Made by a program: the position numbers and the translations under genes. A DNA stretch of 64,000 nucleotides from Gliomastix tumulicola (Eukaryota; Ascomycota; Sordariomycetes; Hypocreales; Bionectriaceae), in contig BCHX01000003.1 of assembly GCA_001599755.1 (NCBI GenBank), positions 2,515,289 through 2,579,288 on the forward strand. The letters run 5' to 3'. Below the pieces are notes generated by a model. It did no database searches. It was not told the DNA's origin and worked only from the letters and a program-made list of their open reading frames with translations. Below are positions 10,771-21,721 of the stretch, piece by piece (position 1 is the first letter of the stretch; each line of letters opens with the position of its first letter).

Positions 10771-11273
10771 TGCGGTCGCAATGCATAATGTGCGTTCAAG
10801 GCTGGTATGTTGTCAAATCCGAGTTAGGGCCAAGATTTGACAAGGGTGTGTCTACACGGGCTTCAAATGAGTGTAAGGAACAAGAGCGACAAGATGTGAA
10901 GAGAAAAGAAGGGTGAGGCATGTTTGGCGGGGTTAGGGGATAGTATTTAGGTCCTGATCCAGAAGAGTAGTAGCTTTTCTACCTACTACTAGGGTCCTTA
11001 CTAATATATTAATATTTTCTACGCTAGAAGAATATACTATCTGCCACGCCCTCGAAAAGCTGCCACTCTTCTGGATCAGGGCCTTCATTGTCAATAATCA
11101 AGACACCACCCTGCAACACGCAGATATTACAAGGTCCAGATGCAGGGCTGCACTCAGCAGCCGCGTAGCTTTCCCCCGACATGCCATACGGGCTTGTTTT
11201 GCCGGGAAACCTGTGCAGAGCAATGGCTTGCCGCGCTGCACGGATTTCAACGCCACATTCGACAAGATTCAAC
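10771..11273. other. Divergent spacer, AT-rich in part
   Basis: Common upstream region of the APH gene (minus) and the kinase-fold gene (plus). Bases 10964-11040 are AT-rich and include TACCTACTACTAG and TAATATATTAATATT. No gene seen. Confidence 0.6.
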
Positions 11274-12257
11274 ATGTCCACGTACGGCCAATACAGCTAC
11301 CTGACGAAACATCCTGATGAGCAGAAACCCCCCATTCCATACCGACCCGGATGTATATTGAACGCCCGAGCATACGCCCCTCCGCAGCCGCCGGACTATC
11401 ACTACACGTGGGCTCATGGGCAGATGAAGGAGGACATCGCGGAGCGGCACCCGCTTCAACTGTGCTTGGAGAACCCGCCTGCTGTGGGCACCCTGGGCGA
11501 CGAGAGTTTGCAGTTGGAGATCGGGCAGCCGATCCGCGTCAAGGACTTGGCCAACTCCCAGATCGCGCAGGTGGCGATCCTCAACCGAGAGACTCGCGGG
11601 AGCCAATCTATGCCGCCGGCGCCGACAGACGGGACCGGCATTGCGGCCAAGTTCTACGATCCGTTGTACTATGACTTTGACGAAAGTCAGGCCGATCCCT
11701 TTGCCAACTGCGATGCTGCGTTTGCTCACGAGACCAATGCATACCATCACCTCCGGCAGGTTTACGGCGTCATAGTCCCACGCTTCTATGGCTCGTACAG
11801 CACCGACCTTCCTCTACCTGATGGCCCGTTCAGAACACGGCCTGTCAGAACTATTCTGTATGAACACGTGGCGGGAGCTGTGCTGGAGCATGCTGAGAGA
11901 GAGGACTACAGCACATCCCAGCAACAAGCAATCATGTTGGCTGTCATGGACTGTCATAGTATACTGTGGCAACTGGATGTGGTGCATGGCGACCTCTATC
12001 TAAGAAATATCATAGTCGTCTCCGCCAAAGAGGGGGAAAGGGCCGAGATTCGTCTCATTGGCCTCAACATGGCTGGTGTCGGTCTCCGTGCTAAGTATAA
12101 TGGCCATGTGCCCACCGTGAGATTGGAAACAAGATCCGCTATCGTCGAGCGATGGTTTGACGAGGATTTGAGAGATATGATGCTAGACTTTGAGTGGTTA
12201 GTTGACTGGGACTGGACTGAGTGGCTACAGGACGAGTACGCCAAGGATCGGCCATGA
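11274..12257 (+). CDS. Kinase-fold protein lacking the DFG aspartate
   Basis: Intronless, 327 residues from ATG 11274 (aacATGtcc); an in-frame upstream ATG at 11181 would add 31 residues without kinase features. The C-terminal two thirds follow the fungal protein-kinase-like pattern: an FAHETNAYHHL segment (alpha-C-like Glu), a hinge-like TILYEHVAGAVL, and the catalytic loop VVHGDLYLRNII with Asp and Asn intact. The next strand, where DFG or D-F-D is expected, reads IRLIGLNMAGVG, so the metal-binding Asp is replaced. The C-terminus is rich in Asp, Glu and Trp. It is probably a pseudokinase or binding protein. The N-terminal 110 residues are Pro-rich and unrecognised. Confidence 0.65.
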   Translation: MSTYGQYSYLTKHPDEQKPPIPYRPGCILNARAYAPPQPPDYHYTWAHGQMKEDIAERHPLQLCLENPPAVGTLGDESLQLEIGQPIRVKDLANSQIAQVAILNRETRGSQSMPPAPTDGTGIAAKFYDPLYYDFDESQADPFANCDAAFAHETNAYHHLRQVYGVIVPRFYGSYSTDLPLPDGPFRTRPVRTILYEHVAGAVLEHAEREDYSTSQQQAIMLAVMDCHSILWQLDVVHGDLYLRNIIVVSAKEGERAEIRLIGLNMAGVGLRAKYNGHVPTVRLETRSAIVERWFDEDLRDMMLDFEWLVDWDWTEWLQDEYAKDRP

Positions 12258-12281
12258 GGCCTGGACGATCGAGGCTGGTAC

Positions 12282-13165
12282 TTGATGCCAGACCTATTGC
12301 GGGGCCTGGGACTCGCAGGCGACATCAAATTCCCGACCGAGGTTCCGGCTACCAGGGAGTCGATCCCCGACAAAACAATTCGCTACAACGGCGAAGCTAT
12401 CCTCGTCCTGGACTACAAGGCGCCGAACTGCATCCACCAACGCGAACTGGCTCAGTGCTCGGCCACCAGCGTGGCGGATGCGCTCGGCCAGCTGGAGGGC
12501 GCCGGGCCCTCTGCCTCCGACGCGAAGTCCTCGACAAGTATGCTTCTCCGCAAGGGGGTAACGAAGGATACTGTCAGGATGATACAGCAAGGCGTCAAGT
12601 ACGCCAAAGACGGCAAAGTGTCAACGGTCCTGTTCTATGACATGGACAACTTGCTGGCTCTGGAGGTGGCCGAGAACTTGAGGCTGGAGGACCTCTCAGA
12701 GGTGCGGCTGGACAATCTGATAGACCCCTGGGCTGCACCCTGTTCGAGATACGGACTGGAAGGAAGCTGTTTGGACCTGCTGATGATGACGATGATGACT
12801 ACCTGGAGTCTATCTGCGAAATCCTGGGTAAACTGCCAGAGCCATGGTGGTCTACCACGTGGGAAATTCGGAAAAGACTCTTCAAAGATGAGGTGGATGC
12901 GAATGGCCATGCCGTTGATGCTAACCCGCCAAGTCAGGTCGCTTCTGAACGCCCCAAGAATGTCTCAGTGCATCCGTCTGTTCCTGTCGGTGCTCGATCC
13001 CTACTTGACGCCTTGCGCCTAGGACTTTAGCATATGTCTGCGCATCGACCTAAAAGCTTCCATCAAGAGATCTCGGAAGCTGAGAAGACGGCTTTTGCCA
13101 ACCTTTTGAGCTTGCTGCTGGAATCTGCCCTAGCGAAGCGCGTTACCGTAGAAGCCGCCCTGTAG
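12282..13165 (+). pseudogene. Decayed nuclease-like/kinase gene
   Basis: The first part (to about 12710) reads as one frame with TIRYNGEAILVLDYKAPN, then VTKDTVRMIQQGVKYAKDG and VLFYDMDNLLALEV; this order resembles the PD-(D/E)XK-like restriction-type domain found before kinase domains in some fungal proteins. Near 12735 the frame shifts and a kinase C-lobe appears (GCTLFEIRTGRKLFGP, ESICEILGKLPEPWW), leaving no room for the N-lobe or catalytic loop. A TAG at 13028-13030 interrupts it, and a fragment AEKTAFANLLSLLLESALAK runs on to TAG 13163-13165, short of the usual end. Internal deletion, frameshift and nonsense codon together mark it as dead. Confidence 0.7.
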
Positions 13166-14567
13166 TATGAATAGTTCAGGTCAAGCTTCTAACGAGAAAG
13201 GGTCACGATACTGGGGGAGACCAAACCCTGAATGATTGCAAGTCCATGTATTAGAAGTAATGCACTGAGAAAGTAGCTAAGATACCACATCCACACACCT
13301 CAGTAGACGAAACCGATGATCCTGCCAGCCGCCGTTAAGACGAACGACAGTCTTGCCGCCGCAGCTATCGTCAAGTTCCTCGAATTGGGAGACGCTGTAA
13401 AATCTTCTCCTTTACTGGTTATCAGCCTATCAAATACCCGTGATCCGTGACAAGTCGTTCCAACCCCAACATCCTCGCCCTCCTCGAAGCCAAATCTTTG
13501 CCCGATCTTCAAAGGAGTCTCTCATGGCATCTCCAGTCTTGCTTGGGGAGACAAGACTCTCGTCTTGGTCCTCGAGCCTGGCCAGGGGGTCACACCTCTT
13601 GATGCGGTCTAAATCTCAGAAGACGTAGGCAGCTAGGCCTCGGCGCCAATTCTCCTCGGCCGCGCTCCAGAGCGCGGGATGGATGTCTGCGTGGAAGGCG
13701 GCCCAAGCCTCCACGAGTCCTCAGCCGAAATCCTCACTGCTCTTCGCGCCGGTGCTGCTGCCACAAGCAGGGCGGGACTGTGATGGGTCGGTACCCTGCA
13801 TGTAAAAGTAGCAGGACTCGTAGAGGTTCTCTCGTGGCGCGGCTTCCCCTTGGGGGGTCCAGGATGTCGCGGAGGTAACCTTGTGGCATATACTTCTGCC
13901 ACTGCGGCATACCGTGCTTGGCACTGTACGTGTCTGTGTGGATGAACTGATGGATACAAATCACCCCTTTTGTCAACTGACACGCAGGTGATTTGCTCGT
14001 TGACCCATGGCGGGGTTTCGACTGATCAGCAAGTCTTCGCCGTCGAGTTCCTGCCTGATCCCTGTGTCCGAACGAAAAGCGTGAAAGCCTAGTTCGGCCT
14101 GATAAAAGGCCCGGCAGGTGCGTAGAAATTCACCAGGGGATATATCGATTGAGATATCATCCACGCCCAGGCGCCGCCAAGCGTCGGTGAGGTAGCCGGT
14201 TGCGAGGCATCGTATCGCTTCCTGTAGGCAACCTAGCCAAAAGATGTCCGGGCCTGCAAGCACGGCGATCTAGCTGGCCAGTTGGTCTGGATTGCCATAC
14301 AGCTAGCTGATCGAACAGAGGTTTGGCCAGCGCCGGGATCGGGGAACTCGGTCGTGTGAAGAATAGCGACAGAGTATGGCAGCTCGAAGGGCATTGGGCA
14401 GGTACGGAGAATACATTACTCCGTTGCGGCCACTCAGTGAGGAAGGCCCTGAATTATTACAGGCTTACCGCTGAATGGAGCACCGGATCCGCTGTGGAAG
14501 GCCTGTTCAAGGGCACTAAACCATTGGATGCTTTCGTACCTGCCTCCAACCAGTAGTTAATTTGCCA
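13166..14567. other. Degenerate region, relics only
   Basis: Protein-like but broken stretches on the minus strand: 14263-13973 (segment GVDDISIDISPGEFLRTCRA) and 13924-13640 (ENLYESCYFYMQGTDPSQ, continuing beyond a stop as AWAAFHADIHPAL). They may be pieces of one decayed gene; the family is not recognised. A short open frame at 14323-14556 on the plus strand has no support. Confidence 0.35.
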
Positions 14568-16516
14568 TTAGTCGTCATCATCGTCACCGTCACCAATGTC
14601 TAACTTCGCTATCAGACGCTCCAAGACGTCCACTACAGACGTGTAAACAGCCTGCTGCAGTTGAGGCTTCGTCAAGTCCCGTCCCAGGCCAAAGTCGCAC
14701 CAGAGACACTTCTCCACAAGCTCCTTGTAGTCCCTCCCTAGGGAGTCCACTGACCGGGCCGCAGTCCTCACCTCGACCACGTCTTCCGGCTCCAACGGCT
14801 GCGACCTCTCGATCTGCAGGAGGGCTACGCCGAGGCAGTATAGCGTCGTGTTGGCAATGCCGCAGAGCGTGTGCTCATACTCGCTCGCATGCGACAGCGG
14901 ACTCCGAGGTGCGACTGCGCCGGCCGGGTACTCACCCGAGGACGAGGCGGGACTGTAACCTGCTTGTGTTGAACCCCGAGCCGCCGGTTGTGGTGGTGGT
15001 GCCTGTGGTGGCTGGTGCTCGAAGTCGACGCCGACGTGGAGAGTCCGCAGAGACCGCGCAAGGTCTTGGGAGTCGCGGAAGAAGGCGAGGTCCTGGAGCC
15101 GCCACGCTTCACCCAGCCAAGGCGTACCGTGGAACTTAAGAACGGCAGGGACGAGCGCCCTTGCCATCTTGAGTCGATCAATGGGCAGGAAGGAGTCGCT
15201 CGTCGGGCCGTCTCCAAGTATGGTGTCCATGGGCGTGGGCTCTCCGGCGCCCACGGTCCAGGGACCCAGCTGCATGCCGGTGTATTGGCTCGCAGGGAAG
15301 AATTGGTGGCGGTAGCCGTCGTTGGAGACAACATCGAGATGACCAAGGCAGGCCGTGGTCGTTCTGGTGACCTTTTGCCCGCATTGGGTGGTTAGCTCCA
15401 AGCAGATGTCGGCAGAGCATCGCAGATCAGGAGAGGGCGGACAGGGCAGGATTTTCGTGTGGCTGTTCGAATCGAGCGCTTCCGCTGGCCGCGTCTCTGT
15501 GTCAAATCTGACGGTCTTGGTTCTCCTCCGCTTCTGATGTCGACTTTGGCTCCCACACCCAGGCGAAGGTGGGAGTAGCTGGGAAGGGCTGATGGTCATG
15601 ATTGTCGATCTGACTTGAAGCCGAATCATATCTACCTGTCCCGCTACGAAACCACATACGTGGCCAAAGATTGCGATATCCATCTGCACTCCCCCATCTT
15701 CCGACTTCTGGGCCTCTACGAAGAGCTTGACGGAGTGGCGGAGATGTCTCGCCTGGGTGCATGACCACGCCTCAACAAGTGCCTCATGGAGCGTCTTGGA
15801 TGCACGCTGTATGTCTGTCCAGTGGAATGGTCTTGGAGCTGGTCGCTTCTTCGTGACGCTTCGTGGTTTCTCCATTTGCTGGACCTGTTCCCGGATAGTC
15901 TTCAAGGTGGCATTGTTCCTCTTCAAGTCCTTCAGCTCGCTCTCATAGTCCTTCTTGCGTAAGCATATCCTCGTCCCGTCGTTGATGCGCTTCCAGGCCT
16001 TCTTCAGACCCTCTCTCTGTCGTCAATCGTTACTAACCAGCAACAGGCCACAAGCCACAGGTGACAAGCCACAGGTGTGCGGGTTTCCCCTCTTACCTTG
16101 TCTTGCTCCGATACGGCCTTCTCAAACGGCGCCATACTGCTCCGGATCTTCTCTAATGCTCCTTGCATATCCTGCACCAGCTCGATACACTCGTTGTAGC
16201 TCTGCGTAAGTGACCTTTTCATTGCCTCCTCCTTGGTCGCCGCGAGCTCATGATTTAGCCAGTCCTCGTGAGCCGGGTCAACCATCATTCCCTCGATATC
16301 CATGCTGTTGTCGTCGTCGGCAAGACATCGACGTAGTAGCAGGAGGCACTCATTCCGGAAGATGCACCGCTGGCCTCGCAGCCGTTTTCTCAGGCGCTCC
16401 ACGTTGCGGTCGCAGTCGCGAAAGGTTTTGACGGTGGTGTACAAGCTGTCGTATGACTTGATGGTGAAGCCGATGAGGGGAACGACGCCGAGCGCCCCCA
16501 AGACGAGCTCAGCCAT
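14568..16516 (-). CDS. DUF7580-type fungal protein
   Basis: Two exons, 16516-16097 and 16016-14568 (GTAAGA donor, ACAG acceptor), 622 residues. The N-terminus MAELVLGALGVVPLIGFTIK is a hydrophobic helix typical of fungal proteins with HeLo-like or related N-terminal domains; the rest of exon 1 is strongly helical. A coiled-coil stretch crosses the junction. The C-terminal half carries DUF7580-type segments: MARALVPAVLKFHGTPWLGE, then NTTLYCLGVALLQIERSQPL and EKCLWCDFG, followed by an acidic tail. Such proteins occur beside incompatibility and NLR-like genes in fungi, but their function is unproven. It is divergent from the large zinc-finger gene 550 bp away. A decayed partial copy lies at 23741-23953. 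Confidence 0.75.
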
Positions 16517-17066
16517 CTCACGTAGCTCGGGGTGATTGAATGATGAGGCAGTGGAGCTTGATAGATGCAAAGCGCGGTATGTGTGATGAGGAGGGATGAA
16601 GATGAAGATGAAATAACTGACAACTGGTGATGGTGAAGGCATTCCAGTGGGCGGTGCAATAGGGCAGTGCAGCGCGCAGATAGCCCAATGGGCGTTTGAG
16701 TAGCTTGTGGCGCACCTCCTTTCTGCTTCCCGGCCGCCTCGCCTTTTCTTATGGGCATCCGTCTTCCAGATGTGGTTCGCAAACCCATCACTGGTTTCCA
16801 GCACCACTCGCATGCTCCTACATGCAGGTCTCGGTCTAGCTCAGCCACAACGCCTTACGGGTTTGGTGGGCACGCTTGTCCGCCTGACCACCCGACAGAC
16901 CGGCCAACGGCATCATGCGACCGCCGTATTTGGACAGGCTCTCGCTGCCGTCTTTTCCAACCACCAAAGCTCCCCTTTTGTTTCTCATCTCTGCCGACAG
17001 GAGCTACCACCAAAACGCCCCTCTTACGGCGTCTTCGCACCTGGATCCTGTGACAACACAGAAGCT
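16517..17066. promoter_or_regulatory. Shared divergent promoter region
   Basis: 550 bp between the DUF7580 gene (minus) and the zinc-finger/TPR/KH gene (plus). Both start codons face outward, so the region should hold both promoters. No TATA box or known operator was recognised. Confidence 0.5.
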
Positions 17067-20000
17067 ATGTCTCTAGAGGGTCGGCCGCCGACTGAGAGTC
17101 GATCATGGGTGGAGGATTGGCACATCGAGGCGCCAGACACACACACGAAGAGCACTACCAGCCGGCTCGTGAAAGAATGCATCGCCGTCTCTAGGCAGAT
17201 CCTCAGGCGCATGAAAGCCCACAATCGCGCGTCACAAGCTACCTGTCGCGCATTCGAAAAGAGCCACAGTGAGCTCGTGCTCTGGGATACAGGCTACGGC
17301 ATCGGCGAGGGAAAGCTGGACGAGGCACTGGGGAGGTCCAGGACGCTGGCGAGATCGCTGCTCAATCCACTCGTCAGTATCAGCTTGACAATGACACAGA
17401 GTATGTACCAGAACACGCAGACACTATTCGCTTTGTGTTGTTGGATGCGCTCTGACTCACACATTATGGATCTACTTGCTAGGAGTAATCCCGCTGGTCA
17501 CTTCTGGCAAGAAATCCATCTCGCATCAGACACTCGACGACATCACGGCCGAAGCAAAGACGGTCCTTCACATTGACCTCGAAGGAAGCTCCGACGGCGA
17601 AGACAGTGAGAGTGACTCGTCTTCCGAATCTCCATCAGATCATGGCTGGGATGACATCTTGGAGGATCTGGCGACGGATGTGCAATGTCTCATCGACCTC
17701 GATTCAATTATCCAATGCCCAGCACCAGAATTTCAAGAGCGGCGAGGAGGTCGCGGCAAGGCGCAGATGGCTCCGGACTGGGAGCCATTCCGCCCTTACA
17801 GCGACAAGATCGCCCATCGGTTTCCTGACGCTGCAGCCAGTCTAGTTGATCGTCTTGCGCGAGCGAACTGGGAGAGATTTCAAAGGACAAACGCCGTTCG
17901 CGAGGAGAACATCGCCGCCGCAGCAGCCGCAGCCGCAGCCGCAGCAGGAGGGCAAGTCCAAGGAGCCGCCTCAGCAGTTGCTGCCCCCGTCATAGTCCCG
18001 GGGACTGGAGCACAGTCAAGTGCGGCGACCGTATCCAAGTTCAACGATTCCGGATTAGGCGACTCAGTCCGCACCGGGAGCACATATGCCGACACAGTCA
18101 TGTCATACCGGGCAAAAGGCCAGGAGTCTGTTCGCATCCCGCCGCTTCCCGAAGGAGCGAAGCAAGGCGAGCCGTTCAACTGCATAGCTTGCAGTCAGCA
18201 AGTTATAATTACAAGTAACTCTGCATGGAAGTCCGTCACCCCTTTCTCCCCGATGCGCTCCAGCTGGGCCAAAATCATTAACGTCTCTCTAGGCACCATC
18301 TCTATCGCGACCTGTGTCCTTGGATCTGTCACGATGTTGCATGCCAGTATGGCAACAAGCTCTTTGATAGTCGGAAGGACTGGATCGATCACCTTGCTCT
18401 CGGCCATGACCTGCAACCAGGTTGGAGAAGCTTCCAATGCCCACTTTGCCGCCAAGAGACTGGTGATGGCAAGATTGCCATTTGCCGTCATCTGTCCAGC
18501 CACATGGAAGAGATTTCTCTCGCCGCCCTCCCGGTCGGAGCTGATGAAGACGATGAGGATGGAAGTCAGGATAGCGATATGGACCGATCCGTCTCGAGTG
18601 ACCTTTCCGATCTGTCCAAGTCGACAGGAACCAGAGACGCCGATGTCAACAAGATTGGGGGAGTGCTGGAATCCCAGAAAGCACTACTCGGTGCTGATCA
18701 CCCCGATACGTTGGCCAGCATGACCAAACTGGCATCAGCCTACTGGAATCAAGGGCGCCTGGATGACGCATTCAAGTTGGAGTTACAGGTGGTAGCGGCC
18801 AGGACAAGCGAAACAATCGAGGTAGAGGAGACGGTCTCCCTGGGAGACGAGACACAGAGGGTCTTCTACATTGAGTTCAGGCGTGCGCTTGAGGAACTTG
18901 AAAGAGCAGCATCCAATGACGCCGAGTCGATGCTTCGGCGAAAGCTGTCTAGTGTCCTAAGAAACTGCGGTCCGCTGACAGTCAAGCTCGCTCTGTTGCA
19001 CTTGCCACCGGACTATGTCTTCGACTTTGGCGAGCACGTCGCCGCTGTCGTTTCCAACGAGAACTACGGCGGCAGCGTTGTCGCAGCTTTCCTTGATATA
19101 ACCTCCTTTCTTGTCGTGCTGACGCCGGAGATCAAGCGCTGTATTTGTCAAAATGAGAAATGCGGAAGGGAAGTATTGGATGTGATCTTGGCCAAGCAGC
19201 CAGGTATCGCCACGGTCTATCCGGACTTTGATGCTTTGATGCTCGAGGACGAGGCGAGAACGGTCGCTGGAGGGGACGGTGCACAACTAGCAATCTCAGG
19301 CTTTGCAAGGGTGCAAACTCCTCCGGCGACCGGCGCCCTTGATTCCGCTGGCCTCGTGGATGGTTGGTTATCTGCGCAACGGCAATGGCCAGATTTGACG
19401 GCCCCTTCATTTCCTTCAGAGTCTATGCAACGCTCCATGTCAAACTCAAGCATATTAAGCACAGTCTCGTCTGCCTCACTACACGAGATTCGGGAGGCAA
19501 GGCGACGACAGGAAGTCCTAGACCAGGCTACGCGTACAAGGCTCGCTCCCAAACCACAGGAAAGCCCGCAGGACGTGTCTAGACCGAAAGGTCGCCTCAC
19601 AGAGAAGCCGGCCCCTTCACGCTATGCAAGGAGAAAACAGGCCAAGGTCTTCTGCACGCATTGCGATGAGCACCCCAATGGCTTCCGCGGTGCTCACGAG
19701 CTTCAAAGGCACATCAGTTCCAAACACAGGGTCACAGTCACAAAATGGATCTGCAGAGACCCTGCCAATGTCGGCATTGACACCATACGTCCTGTTGCCC
19801 CCCTGGAGAGCTGCAAGAACTGCGAGGCCAAGAAGCAGTACGGCGCGTACTACAATGCCGCAGCCCATCTGCGTCGGGCCCATTTCCTCCCCAAGCCCTT
19901 ACACAAAAAGGATGGTCGAAAAGGACGCGGACATGAGGGTGGAGCTTGGCCCGCGATGGACATTCTCAAGCTCTGGCTCGAAGAGGTGAACGTGGAACAG

Positions 20001-20985
20001 GTTGAGGCTCACGTATATCGTGAAGGCAGCAGCGAAGCACCTCCCTCTCCAGGAGGCTCTGAATCCTTGTCGCCAAACTCGGTCGAGCTCTTCCCCGAAA
20101 ACCCGGGCAAAGAGCCAATGGAGCGCTCTGAAATACAGTCCTCCAGTGCTGCCAGCAGCAACCAAGTCTACGAGGAAATGCGCGTGCCGCATTCTGCGAT
20201 CAGTCTCATCATGGGCGAGAGTGGGGAGGCGCTCAAACAGCTGCAGCACACGACGGGATGCGAGGTCGGGGTCATACAGATCCCCTTTCCTCTGCCTGAG
20301 AACACCATGAGGGAAATCGCCTTGGTCGGCTCCCCCGACAGCATTATGCTGGCTAAGCAGGCCATCGGAGAAAAAGTCAGAGAAGCGGTAAGACGGCCCA
20401 GTTTCTTATCCGGTACCAAGACATGTGGTGAAATTCTTTGTACTGACCATGCCCCGATAGGAGGCTGCCGAGAGATACAACACCGCTGCGTCGTCTGAAC
20501 GCCCCAGCACACTGATCCAGAGGACCAGCGACGTGGAAGATATATCTAGCAACCAATTTTTTGGCAGACAACCCGCGACTAATCGGGCGCCAAGAAGGTC
20601 TGCGCCTCTCATATGCCTTCACAAAGGCTGCAATGCCAAGCCTTTCAATAGGCCCGCCGACCTCGACCGACACTACCTTCAGATCCATGGCTCAGATCAG
20701 GGCCAGGCGTCATGGTACTGCGACTACCCTCGCTGCAACAGAGCCACTTCTCCCTTCCAGAGGATGGATCACTGCCGTGAGCATTATAGGGAGTTCCACC
20801 GCGAGGACATCCCCAAACGCGGTGTCCCACTCACATTCGAGTGGTGCCAAGATCGAAATGTCAAGTCAAGCTGGTGGAGGTGCGAAAAATGCTTCGCTAG
20901 AGTCAACATTGCCGAGTCTGGGTTTCGCTGCCCGACGTGTGCGTCAGAGTGTGCCTTGATAAGACAGCAGGCTCGGGGCTACTAA
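17067..20985 (+). CDS. Multi-zinc-finger protein with TPR unit and KH domain (acuF-like C2H2 family)
   Basis: Four exons: 17067-17400, 17483-18230, 18293-20387, 20461-20985; 1,233 residues, all junctions in phase. The second intron uses the weak donor GTCCGT but has a good branch site (CATTAAC) and restores the family sequence NSAWK-HHLYRDLCPW. Order: helical N-terminus; acidic serine tract (about 135-155); polyalanine run (about 277-288); Cys/His cluster of the acuF-like C2H2 type (about 344-435); one TPR-like unit with ALLGADHPDTLASM (about 480-525); a further C2H2 unit near 813; KH-like domain VPHSAISLIMGESGEALKQL (about 992-1059) with the G-x-x-G loop GESG; two or more C-terminal zinc units. 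KH plus zinc fingers suggests nucleic-acid binding. Confidence 0.75.
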
Positions 20986-21113
20986 CTCGTGAGCTCTAGC
21001 TAGGTACTTGAATATGACACATTTTAATACATGTCAAGTTTCATCGAGTGAACATTCAGACCACCGAACAAATGCTAGTTCCAAATCTATATGAGTTCTC
21101 ATCATGCGTGATA

Positions 21114-21721
21114 TCAGACTCGCCTCAGCCCTTGCACCCAGTCACCGGACGAGAGGAATGGATGCCCAAGAAGATGCCTGGGCGGGCTTCGACTCGCCGG
21201 CTCCGTCTTGATCATGTGTCGAACAAAATCGAGCAACAACTCGCCTCTCGGGTGACCCTTTGGCAGACGACGCTCCCAAGCTTCCTCGATGTCCGGGGAT
21301 GGAGCTAGGGGCATTTTGAAACTCTTGGTGCTCTCGCAGTAGGCATCCATATCCCAGACCGCGGACCAGCTGGCGGGCGGTTTGCCGCCGAGCCACAGGC
21401 TATGGTAGAGCTGGTATTCTAAATTGCCGTACGCCGGCTGGAGAAGAGCCCCGGCATCTGGTCAGCAACAGCTGAGAAACAAGACGAGGGGGAGAAAGAC
21501 TTCTCGATCAAGTCCCGCGCCAGCCAGACAGTAGAGAAGGCGCCAAAGCCCAGCTTCTGCGAGATGCAATATCTCGGCCGTCTCTCCTCATCGGTTTTAC
21601 AAGTGCCGGGCTTCAGGAGCACGTCGCCGAGGTGGATAAGATGAAGTCCCCCCCGCCTGTATTTGGTCAAGTTTTCCACGATCCCTTCCTCGCCAAAGTA
21701 ACAAAACGCGTCTTGTTCCAT
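21114..21721 (-). pseudogene. Gutted SRPK-like kinase gene
   Basis: The N-terminus from ATG 21721 contains YRRGGLHLIHLGDVL and the glycine loop KLGFGAFSTVWLARDL, as in SRPK-like kinases. About 60 bases later the sequence jumps, in another frame, to the C-terminal tail (PAYGNLEYQLYHSLWLGG, then LLLDFVRHMIKTEPASR and LLGHPFLSSG), ending at 21114. Roughly 230 residues containing the Lys strand, catalytic loop and DFG are missing, too many to sit in an intron here. It is a deletion relic of the same family as the intact kinase at 7529. Confidence 0.75.

Noticed and set aside
20168..20688. Possible small minus-strand genes
   Set aside because: Lie fully within the KH and zinc exons of the large plus-strand gene.
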